A program made the position numbers and the translations under genes. A DNA stretch of 64,000 nt, taken from NCBI GenBank assembly GCA_020747065.1, contig JAGMVK010000001.1:2604001-2668000 (forward strand). Reading direction: 5' to 3'. Source of the DNA: Cadophora sp. MPI-SDFR-AT-0126 (taxonomy: Eukaryota > Ascomycota > Leotiomycetes > Helotiales > Ploettnerulaceae). Below the pieces are notes generated by a model. The model made no database searches, had not been told where the DNA came from, and saw nothing but the letters and a program-made list of their open reading frames with translations. Of this stretch, positions 55,739 to 64,000 are shown in pieces (position 1 is the stretch's first letter; each line of letters begins with the position of its first letter).

Positions 55739-56591
55739 GTCAAAGAAGCATACATGCACAAGTTTTTTGTTTTTAAAATTTCGGGTTTGGATTTTGAAGA
55801 ACTAAAGGGAGATGGATAGAGTTCGATGAATTTAGTGATTGTGAATAAGTAAGTCAATCTCAAAGATTGAAAATTAAAAGGTCTTAGATATTGTCAGATA
55901 TATCTGCTGGACTATTCTTTGTTGGACAGTTCTTTGTCCACGAACCCTTAATATTCCAGAGCTACGAGTACATTTCCTAAGATATGTGAATCAGTCAACT
56001 TTTTGCTATTTTTCTGTGCTAATACTCGCGAACTCCGCTTTTCTGATCCTAGCACAGCACTCAAAAAATCTTCTTTTGGGGTTTATATTTTTGCTGCCTT
56101 GGTATCCTTCCATTTTTTCTATAGGTCAGAGGCGACAATTCTTTCGCCTTGAAATATTCACAGAAGTGGTTAGTCCATTTAAGAGGGGAAAGGAGATGAA
56201 CATGCCAACATTAAAATCGATATCAGTATTAACATCAAACGGCAGAAATATGATCAGAGCTCGTACTCTACATGAAGAAGGTTTCACCGCTGGTCGTGCC
56301 TGGCAATGATGCAAGCCGGGATGGCTGCCAAAGAAGGGAGAAGATGTCTTTGTCTAGATGCGGGTAGCGAATACTTCTTGCTCTTTGTGCAATCATCCTG
56401 ATCTGTACTTTGGGCACCATATGTCATCCTCTTTGACTATGAGACAGTTTACTCTTCATTGCACTGATCCTCGTGGTCTATTGACACGCATCGTGTAGGC
56501 ACTCATCAAGAGCTCAGAATCGCTACCAGCTCCAAAGATCCTCGATCAAATTTGACTTGAACATACTTGATTGCAGGGCTAGATCCCAATA
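55739..56591. other. A+T-rich gap with Pol III terminator
   Basis: 853 bp between the tRNA gene and the CAP-protein gene, holding the T6 and T5 tracts at 55763-55774. Only short open frames on both strands; no other RNA gene recognised. Confidence 0.4.
55763..55768 (+). terminator. T6 RNA polymerase III terminator for tRNA-Thr
   Basis: TTTTTT 25 nt after the tRNA discriminator base, followed after one G by T5 (55770-55774). A run of four or more T is enough to stop Pol III. Confidence 0.7.
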
Positions 56592-57629
56592 ATGGCGAAC
56601 AAGAATCAACAAAGACACTGGCTAGAGTTGCTAAATGGCAGGTCACTCTTATTTTTCTTATTATCCGCCTCTAGAACAGTCGCACATAACGACACCTGCA
56701 CAGTGCTAGGAGTCTTCGAACCAATAACATTACAGAATCGCGAGCCATTAGATCTCAGCTTCGCAGACAACACGCGTTTTCAGACGCAAGTCGTAGACGA
56801 CCACAACTTCTTCCAAGTCCAGCATGGCTCCAATCCCTTGAGTTGGAGCGATCGACTGGCGAAGTCCAGCTCGGACTGGATTGATAAATGTCGGTTTGAG
56901 CATTCCGTAAGTTCCTAGTTCTGTCGCCCGAATCAAGAACGTGTGATCGTTCTAATACTCTTTCGACAGAAAACACCAGGAGTCAGCGAGAATCTTGCGT
57001 TAGGATACAGCAGAGTGCTTGATGCGATCAACGCTTGGGCTTTGGAACGCGTGGAGTATAATTTCGACAGCCCTGGTTTTGGAATGACAACAAGCCATTT
57101 CACTCAAATGGTGTGGAAAGGCACAACGGAAGTTGGATGCGCCAAAAAGCAATGCCGTGAGCGGAGCCTTCTTAGAAATATTGACATGGCTAACAAAGAA
57201 AAAGAGATACAAGACTTCGCAGACGGCAGGCCCAGCTGGTATGTAGTATGCCAGTACCAGTCTCCAGGAAATGTAAATAGTCCTGGGTTCTTTGAAGAGA
57301 ATGTAGGCAGGCAGACATCTGGAGATCCGAAGGCTGGCATTCCTAGCACACTTTCGAATACCTCTCCGAGAACGAGCGCTTCTCCGATACAAGCAACTGC
57401 TCCAGTGGCCGCTATCCCTCCGAAAACTGTGACAGTGGGAGCACCTGACATATTTCCAGAAGTCGTAGTAATCACAGTCACCGTCACTGAAGGTGATGCT
57501 CCGCCCGAAGCATCCTTTTCTGCAGCAACCGGTAAGACAGCAGCGGCTCCAATTTCCACTTCTTGTCCATTCTGGGGAAGATTGAAATCATCTGGGACCA
57601 CAATGGATAAACCATTTTTCATGTACTGA
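56592..57629 (+). CDS. CAP-superfamily (PR-1/SCP-like) secreted protein
   Basis: Predicted extracellular CAP protein, a group that binds sterols or acts at host and wall surfaces in other fungi. Exons 56592-56906 and 56970-57629 (GTAAGTTC donor, TCGACAG acceptor), 975 nt, 324 aa. A hydrophobic N-terminal segment (LLFFLLSASRTVA) after a polar start acts as signal peptide. The CAP domain shows PLSWSDRLAKSSSDWIDKC, EHS-KTPGVSENLALGY, the CAP1 motif HFTQMVWKGTTEVGCA (His and Glu of the pocket present) and CAP2 WYVVCQYQSPGNV. After the domain comes a Ser/Thr/Pro/Ala-rich tail of about 110 residues with a VVVITVTVTEG stretch, likely O-glycosylated. No GPI signal is clear. Confidence 0.88.
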
Positions 57630-58279
57630 GACGAAGGAGTGGTACGGCAAGATTGGAAGGAAATATTTTCTTGGCTATGGTTGGTGTCATGGTAGCAGTA
57701 GTCCTCACTCTCATCTAAATCTACAACGATTTGTAAGTTGATGCTAGGTTGCTGAGAAAAGGTGCATTGTAATCTTTGAGAGCTATCAATGATATTTACA
57801 GTCTTCTGGTTGACTTTATCATACCTTCTAGGCAGCACATGCAGTCGTTCATGTCATCGCTCTATGCTTTGGACGATCGTGGCAGATCAAATCTATACTT
57901 CTCATGATGCTCAAAACAGTGGCAGTTGCAATTGCTTTTCGAAAGCCAATCGGGATTGCAGACTCTAGCTACAACAAATTCGACTTTCGGTAACGTCCAC
58001 TTCGAGGAAACAGGCGTATCCTCCCAAATCGAAAGCTCGTCTGGCTACAATTGTATCTACCACAGTTCTGTTTAATATCTTCGATGAAGGTAAGACACGG
58101 TCGAATAATCCAGATACTATCCAGCCGAGGCTTGAAATAGTTCTTGATGGCTTCGGTAGTCTGTACCCCTACTATTTTCCTTTCAATACCTGCCATCCAA
58201 ACTCGCCCGCTTCCAAACCCGAATCAAGAACGCCCGCTTCGCCGAATTCCCGTCCCAACTTCCTCAAGAAATTTCGTCA
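57630..58279. other. Convergent 3' gap, nothing recognised
   Basis: 650 bp between the ends of the CAP-protein gene and the flavodoxin-like gene. Open frames here are short and contradict one another on the two strands. Confidence 0.4.
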
Positions 58280-58907
58280 CTATCCCAGCGACCCCAATCT
58301 CTGCTGCTCCACTCTCATCTGTTTCACGATTTCATCAGCCCACTCATCCATAGCCTCCCAATTCCTCTTGTCCTCGAACTTGAGCCCGAAGCAGCGGGAG
58401 AAGAGTTTGAGACACTCTCCCGCGTCCTTCTCCTGGTACGCTCCATAGAACAGCTTATGTCCTTCAAGTACAATACGTTTCGAAAGCCAGACATCTATTT
58501 GCTTCTCCAATTTCTCAAATTGTCTTTCTGGAGGCATGCCAACACTGAATGCCCATGTAGGCTTTGGGTTGTCACGGAGTGCTACCGTATTGTCCTTGAC
58601 GACTTTCTTTGCTTTTCGCATCCAGCTTCCAGCATGGATGCAAGAGCCAATAATTATGGCATCTATCAAATTGGTGAGCACGCTTTCGCATTGAAACGGA
58701 AGCTTCTGAAGTTCGATGTGTGAAGAGGTGTGCTCGAGCATGGAAGTCTAGCTCTAGCCACTTACCGGAATCAGCGACCAATGCTTCCGTCTCCACGGGC
58801 TCCATGGCGACACTGCAGAAACCAGCTGCAATTATTCTTGCCTGGATACGCTCTGCAATGGAACGTGTAGTTCCACTCGTTGTTGCGTAAACAATGAGAA
58901 TCTTCAT
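58280..58907 (-). CDS. Flavodoxin-fold protein (HemG-type protoporphyrinogen dehydrogenase-like)
   Basis: 174 aa from exons 58907-58766 and 58662-58280 (GTAAGTGG donor, TTGATAG acceptor; 525 nt). The N-terminus ILIVYATTSGTTRSIAERI is the FMN phosphate loop of a flavodoxin (T/S-x-T-G-x-T type). AIIIGSCIHAGSWMRKAKKVV gives the second flavin loop, and FSVGMPPE and LFYGAYQEKDAGECLKLF the rest of the sheet, as in the HemG/flavodoxin-5 family. Fungi make haem with another oxidase, so the bacterial-like family name does not settle the role; a quinone or other redox role is as likely. Small intronated gene, so settled in the genome if once acquired by transfer. Confidence 0.8.
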
Positions 58908-59542
58908 TTTATCTCTTCTAAATCGGCTGTGATGAGTTTTTAATTTTGATTTTTGTATCTTGATTTTGTACAGAGAATGTTAGCGACGATGTCTGACTTG
59001 TACCTTTTGTTTAATTATGCATTATTGTGTTGTGTGGAGAGGTTGTGGTGTCCAGCGCGACTCCAGGTGTTGTCCTCACATCACACCATTGTGATGTGAT
59101 CGTGGTGTGGCAAGCCTTTTCCCCCAAAGACACTTTCTGTGGGTGCAGCAGTGCCTGAGAGATACACCCAATGAATTAACTCAATGATTTAAAATGTTCC
59201 CTTTCGGGGAATCACTGACAGATCAGCGGCGTCCAAGTGCACTGTGTCGTCCGTTGACTAAGAGGGCTGCGAATCACCTTGAGCTTCTCGACCAATTTCG
59301 GGTACTACATAGACATGAAACCTTGCCGTCGAAAATCAAGTTGCAAAACGGACATTATCTTCTTTGGTTCACAAGAGTATGGAGAAGATTCCAAGTGGAT
59401 ATTTCCAGGGCATAGTTCGGCACACTGTCAAGCTAGGTCATAATGCCCGTGGCTCAATCCCGAAAGACAATCTAACACCATCCCACGTATCAACGAATTT
59501 CCCAATATACTTTCAAAACTCCTCTGAATTTACACTTATTAT
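58908..59542. other. Gap with a perfect 10-bp inverted repeat
   Basis: 635 bp between the flavodoxin-like start and the end of the SnoaL-like gene. It contains the inverted repeat at 59076-59099. No gene recognised. Confidence 0.4.
59076..59099. repeat. Perfect inverted repeat, 10-bp arms, 4-nt loop
   Basis: TCACATCACA, then CCAT, then TGTGATGTGA; a further GTGGTGTGG follows. It could form a hairpin or bind a dimeric regulator. It lies about 170 bp upstream of the flavodoxin-like start. Confidence 0.7.
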
Positions 59543-60192
59543 TCAATGGCGCTGCTTATGTTCCTCCTCTTTTCCTTTTGTATGCCGAGAGAGAATGCCC
59601 GTGTCCCAAAAGACACTCGCTTCATGGATTTGCATACCATCAATCCCTCCCTCGCCCTGCTCGATACGTCAGTAATGTATACTCTCTCACTCCCAGAAAT
59701 CTCTTCAAAGCTCGACATCCATGTTAAAACCGCACAAAACTCGAAATGGGAACGCAAAGATGTGCATACCTCAGCTAGCCCTATCGTGATGACGCAAAAC
59801 ATAGGAGACACAATATCCGTCCTCTCGCCCTTCAATCTGAAATGCCTCACCAACTCCCCATACACAACAACATGTCCCTCAGCTTCTGGTATCACTCTCA
59901 CTTCCACGATCTCATGCGTGACTGAGTCGAAGGCTGCGAACAGTCGCTTCATCCACTCCCAGATGTGAGAGCCTGAAAGGTAGACATCGCCTTTGGTGTC
60001 GTGGAAGACAGCATTAGGAGAGAAGAACGTGTGAAAAGGCGTGCTTTTCAGTCTGCTGGCATCTAGAGTGTCGAGATATCTCTCGAAAAATCGAAGTGTT
60101 TGGTATTGTCGCGAATGAGAATCCCATGGTCCACGGTGAGTGATGAGCGATGTTGCGGAGGTGGAAGTGGACTGTGTTCTGTTCAGAGGCAT
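59543..60192 (-). CDS. SnoaL/NTF2-like small protein
   Basis: 178 aa from exons 60192-59770 and 59656-59543. The intron (GTATGC donor, TACTGAC branch, GAGCAG acceptor) is supported because the spliced end reads GEGGIDGMQIHEASVFWDT, as the fold requires, whereas the unspliced frame does not. Cone-shaped NTF2-like fold: RQYQTLRFFERYLDTLDASRL helix, FFSPNAVFHDTKGDVYLSGSHIWEWMKRLFAAF, then beta strands (HEIVEVRVIPEAEGHVVVYGEL, HFRLKG, VSPMFCVITIG). Such proteins are often cyclases or isomerases in fungal secondary metabolism, but many are orphan. There is no polyketide or terpene gene beside it, so no pathway is claimed. Confidence 0.78.
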
Positions 60193-61661
60193 TTTCCTGT
60201 CTCAGCTACATCTGAATTTTGTAGACTCGAAATCGCGGCTCGATTGTCAGAGTAAAATCACCTGCTCATATTCGTCATACTTTCGATGTTCACCGACCTC
60301 CATTTACTCTGTTATGCCGAAATGCAGCGCCGGTGGAGCCGGGGTAGCTTGAGTTCACGAATCACGGCTTCGCGGTCCTAAATGCAAGTTGATTACAACA
60401 CAAATATGATTGTTCAAGTAGGACAGCCCCCGACTCTTAAAGTTTTTTCAGATAACGGATACAGTAATTGAATTTACTTTCTCTGATAGGGTTTTTGCTT
60501 AGTAGAGCCTAAATTTTGTTCGGAAAGTCCGGGGAGTATTGACCATTGCTTTCAGATGGCCGAGTATTTTGGAGTGATGCTTATTAGTACTCTTGCGTCT
60601 GGATGTCGGCTTTTTCCAGTCCATTTCAAGTGATGGCTAAATATGCTTACTGACAATCCGCTCTTGGCGCAGCCCAGAGAAGAGATCCCACCGTGTCCTG
60701 TGAGCGTAAGCACTAAAAATCTCCATCAGAAAGGCACCTTTGACTGAATTCATCGATAGGACGAATAAAAGATTCACCACGCATCATAATTCCAGCACTG
60801 CTTTAACTCGTGTATTGCCTTTTGTTGCATATCGAGATTTTTAGCTGGCATACTAGCCCTTCAAGTGCAGGCACGACCGATCCTCCTGCAGCCCGATTGA
60901 AATGACACCCTGTGCTCAGATTTTATCTTCCTCTTCTTTTATCTTCACATCAAGAATGCTCACATTCGCACCAGATTTGACGGCATCAAAGTTTTTTGTA
61001 CAGGAAAATCTATACTAGGAAACTTTCCACTTTTGAATCGCCATTCTCCCAGTCAGGGAAGGCATTCGCCAAGCCAACCAATCATGGCTACAACGCCCTA
61101 ACAAGGAGCCGCCCCCGAAAGCAACTCGCTAAATTCTAGCAACATTCCCTGCCCTTTTCAAGGTTCCTTCAACCGTCAGATCGAGTCCTGAACCTCCCAA
61201 GCAGGTTGATTAGTACGGATCTGAAAAATCCTGCTTTTAGTGGAATGTTCCTCACCTCTGACACGCTCTCACTTTGCGGCGAGCGTACCAGGACTTGTTT
61301 CATATCTCACCTGTTCACCATCTCGCTTAGCGCATATTTCGAATCAGCAGCACACGTCAAAAGTAAACAAAAGACCTCGTTTATGAGATCCAGCGCCCGA
61401 AAGGGCATCTCAATCGGCGGGTCATAGCATTTGATAATGCAATAAGCCGACCCCGAAGCAATCACCGCCACGGGCAACGATGGATGAGAACGACCCCGCT
61501 TTTCAACCTTTTACAATTTCGAGAGGCCAAGAATTAGGTTCGGGTGCAGAAGTGGGGTGTTCAGAATTCACCTTTAAAATGATACAAGTACGAAGACATC
61601 ATCCCCTGAGGTCTACCAAACATATAAGTCAATCTGTCGACCAAGGTCTAATCATTTCGAG
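60193..61661. other. 1.47-kb gap, nothing recognised
   Basis: Between the divergent SnoaL-like and solute-binding protein genes; presumably both promoters. Open frames are all under 75 codons; the one at 61206-61427 looks the most protein-like but has no start context or family match. Confidence 0.4.
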
Positions 61662-62682
61662 ATGTTGAGCCTATCCAGGAATTGCGTATTGATCTTTGGG
61701 CTCCTCCAGGCTGTAATGTCTGGAGTGATTGCTTCCGCATCCGGAGCGAAACATTCTCAGGATGTCAAGCCATGGATTCCGTAAGTCAGACTTCATTTTC
61801 CTGAATCAGATCAGAGATCAAATCAAAAAGTGACGAATTCCAGACTAACACACACCATCCAGAACCCCACCCACCCTGTCATACACAAACCTCACCAGCC
61901 AACTCGACCAGATCCTCACCAGAGGCTACCTCAAAGTCGGCACCACCGGCGACTACAAACCCTTCTCCTACCTCGTGACCAACACATCCGCCCTGCCCAG
62001 CAGTACAAACACCACCACCACCACTTCAGCAACACCCCTCAACACGACCTTCATCGGCGCCGACATAACCGCCGCCCAATCCCTCTCCAACGCCCTCGGC
62101 CTCCCCCACCCCGCTCAATTCGTCCGAACCGCATGGGCAAACCTCACCGCTGACCTAGTAGCCGGCAAGTTCGACATAGCAATGGGCGGCATAAGCCTCA
62201 CCCTCGCCCGTTCCCGCTCCGCCTTCTTCTCAACCGCAATCCAACGCGTCGGGAAGACGTGCTGTATTCGATGTTCCGACTCTTCAAAGTTCACCTCCCT
62301 ATCATCGATCGACCAGCCGGGCGTGAAAGTAGTCGTCAATCCCGGAGGCAGCAATTACGCGTTCGACGTGGCGAATCTGAAGAGCGCGAGTATAGTCCTC
62401 GTGGAGGATAATAATGTGGTCTATGAGGCTGTGTTGGATGGGAGTGCTGATGCGATGATATCGGATCTGATTGAGGTGGAGTTGCAGCTGAAGTTGCACC
62501 CAGGGGAGTTGTGTGTTGTTAATCCGGGAGCGCCCTTCAACTTTGAGGAGTTGGCGTATATGATGGGGAGAGACGGGGTTTGGAAGAATTTTGTGGATGC
62601 TTGGGTGCATGTTATGTTAGGGAGTGGGGCGTGGAATGAGACGTTGACGGAGTGGATGGATTACAAGTGGCCTAGTGTGTAA
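61662..62682 (+). CDS. Secreted type-3 periplasmic-binding-like protein (cyclohexadienyl dehydratase-like)
   Basis: 312 aa from exons 61662-61780 and 61863-62682 (GTAAGTC donor, GACTAACAC branch, ATCCAG acceptor; 939 nt). It has a signal peptide (LSRNCVLIFGLLQAVMSGVIASA), then the bacterial solute-binding family 3 fold: ILTRGYLKVGTTGDYKPFSY, FIGADITAAQSLSNALGL, LVAGKFDIAMGGISLTLARS and VKVVVNPGGSNYAFD. The last part has DGSADAMISDLIEVELQ and LCVVNPGAPFNFEELAYMMGRD. Several N-glycosylation sites lie in a Thr-rich loop (NTSALPSSTNTTTTT). Bacterial relatives include the extracytosolic arogenate/prephenate dehydratase PheC and amino-acid binding proteins; fungi lack the matching ABC importer, so a lone enzyme or binding role is likelier. 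Ancient transfer from bacteria is plausible. Confidence 0.85.
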
Positions 62683-63436
62683 ATTGGGTGGCATAGAGGA
62701 GGTTGGGATGACCTGTGTAGGAATCTGTATGATAATGAGATCTAATGCTTCGTCATAGCCTCTCGAGTTCATCCAGAAAATGGTGACAAACATGACACAT
62801 TATGGTAATGGACGAGATCCTTAGAACAGGGGATTCTGGTTGCGCTCTTGGGATATCTCGGAGGAGGCAAAAGCGAACAAAAAGGTACTATGGTCGATAG
62901 CCCACGTCTGAGCTGAGTATCACCCAACGAAGTGAGCCATCGGCTGGATCTGTGTGCAATTTTTACAGATTTCCATACATCTCAGAAATATGTCACTATA
63001 CCATGACTTTTGTCATCAGAGCACTTGGACCAGGAGGAACAAAAAGAGGTGTCAGGCTAAGTCTGGCTTCAGAATCTAAATTGCGGATGGGCTCAGAAGT
63101 CGGATGTCTTCTGTTGGAAAATAAAATTGAAACGATCATAAGCAAAAGCTCTAGCTCTAGCTCGAAGGTCGTACCGCCGACGTCTACTTAGAACTTGAGA
63201 GGGCGGGCGAAATATCGAGATTACTCAGCTAGTTGGGTACAAATAGTAGCCAGTGATATAGTATTAAGCAAATAAACATAGTATCAAGAATTAGCAGAAT
63301 CCCTCCATATCCCAGCCATATCACAATCAACATCCCACAGGCCATACCATATTGTGTGTTGATAGCAAACATCCAAGCAAATAACAATACATCATCCCTC
63401 GATCATCCTCTCCCTCAACTCTCAACAGCATCCCTT
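62683..63436. other. Convergent 3' gap, nothing recognised
   Basis: 754 bp between the solute-binding protein gene and the partial gene at the right edge. Short Ser-rich open frames only; a small CTAGCT repeat lies near 63143-63160. Confidence 0.4.
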
Positions 63437-64000
63437 CTACATCAACACCCCCAGCACGCCCAACCTCCCCACCTCCTCCGCCCACCCAATGACAAGATGA
63501 CACCTCATCCAACAAACCCTCTGCTCAAGCCACCTCACCTCCTCGCCCGTCATCGCCGCAATCTCCTCAACTTTCCTCCCAAACAGCATTTCCCATGCCC
63601 GAGCACTCCAGAGGAGCTTGCCTGGCGCGATGGCGCCGGTTTCGTCGAGAAGCGTGCCGATGATGCGGGGGTTGAGGGAGAGGGTCAAGGGAGTGGAGCA
63701 ATTGCGGCAAGGTATTGTGGGGGTGTTGGAGTAGATTGGGACGCCGCAGCTGGAGAGTGTGTCAGAACTGGTGTTCAATTGGTGATGTAGGTGATAGAAC
63801 TTAGATAAGGAGCTGGAATGGAGAAAAGCAGAGGGAGAGTACCTACCATTCAGCGCACATGAGCATGTTCCTCCTATGTAACGAAACCAGCGACATATCC
63901 ATGATCGTCACGTTAATCATACCCGTGAACGTCTGGTTGCCATCTGACCTGACCCTGTTCACATCAATCTTAGCCACTTCTTCCCTAAAAGACTCTGCTC
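63437..64000 (-). CDS. OB-fold / zinc-ribbon nucleic-acid-binding-like protein, C-terminal part (partial)
   Basis: 3' portion of a minus-strand gene whose start lies beyond the right edge. Exons 64000-63847 and 63749-63437, joined by an intron with a GTAGGT donor and CTCTCCAG acceptor. Visible segments: EEVAKIDVNRVRSDGNQTFTGMINVTIMDMSLVS (beta-rich), MLMCAECCGVPIY, PCRNCSTPLTLSLNP and IIGTLLDETGAIAPGKLLWS, with WEMLFGR after it. The CC and C-x2-C pairs inside an OB-like barrel resemble the zinc-ribbon OB domain at the end of RPA1 and related single-strand-binding proteins. The family is inferred from this partial view only. Confidence 0.5.

Overview
The window is nuclear chromosomal DNA of a filamentous ascomycete (Pezizomycotina). 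The evidence is short GT-AG introns of about 47-75 nt with CTGAC/CTAAC branch sites, plus genes typical of filamentous ascomycetes: AcuM/RDS2, CENP-Q, NKP2, Cdc14 of the SIN, UBR7/Mlo2 and Spo22/Zip4. A leotiomycete is my best guess, from general resemblance only. Most gene models were built by joining exons by eye. For nearly all of them the exon lengths sum to a multiple of three and match the family length.

Layout: 1-872 Spo22/Zip4 (minus, runs off the left edge); 1259-3164 AcuM-like zinc-cluster factor (minus); 3748-6090 CENP-Q (minus); 6549-8810 Sec6 (minus); 9081-9341 mitochondrial ribosomal protein uL30m (plus); 10214-14550 EAF3 (minus), split by a 2.9-kb intron that holds a second same-strand gene; 14963-15583 NKP2 (plus); 15798-16640 ER thioredoxin-like membrane protein (minus); 17393-21233 RRP12 (plus); 21858-22938 and 23698-24215 two lineage-specific genes (plus); 24576-25764 short-chain dehydrogenase (minus); 27421-31635 xanthine dehydrogenase (minus); 32773-35638 intracellular GH3 beta-glucosidase (minus); 38380-39667 GGPP synthase (minus); 40863-41802 Cdc14 SIN protein (plus); 42010-43173 Cys-rich surface protein (minus); 44214-46576 cytochrome P450 (minus); 48183-50022 MFS transporter (plus); 50287-52041 UBR7 (minus), divergent from 52505-55140 MCM2 (plus); 55606-55738 an unusual tRNA-Thr gene (plus); 56592-57629 CAP/PR-1 secreted protein (plus); 58280-58907 flavodoxin-like protein (minus); 59543-60192 SnoaL/NTF2-like protein (minus); 61662-62682 secreted type-3 solute-binding protein (plus); 63437-64000 partial OB-fold/zinc-ribbon protein (minus).

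The left part (1-21 kb) and the UBR7/MCM2 block are housekeeping: kinetochore, chromatin, exocytosis, ribosome biogenesis, replication and meiosis. The stretches around 21.8-38 kb and 42-64 kb are mixed. They have metabolic genes, secreted proteins, lineage-specific genes and long gene-free gaps. I see no transposon, rRNA gene or CRISPR.

Two loci stand out. First, the tRNA-Thr(UGU) gene has a normal 10-nt anticodon intron and also a 51-nt insertion in its D-loop. The insertion has every hallmark of a spliceosomal intron (GTAAGT, TTCTAAC, TATAG). Second, EAF3 has its chromodomain exons separated from its MRG exons by an intron containing another multi-exon gene on the same strand. That gene's reading frame, apart from one TAG, runs open and in frame into the MRG domain. 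The EAF3 chromodomain exon junction is also one base out of frame with the best splice sites.
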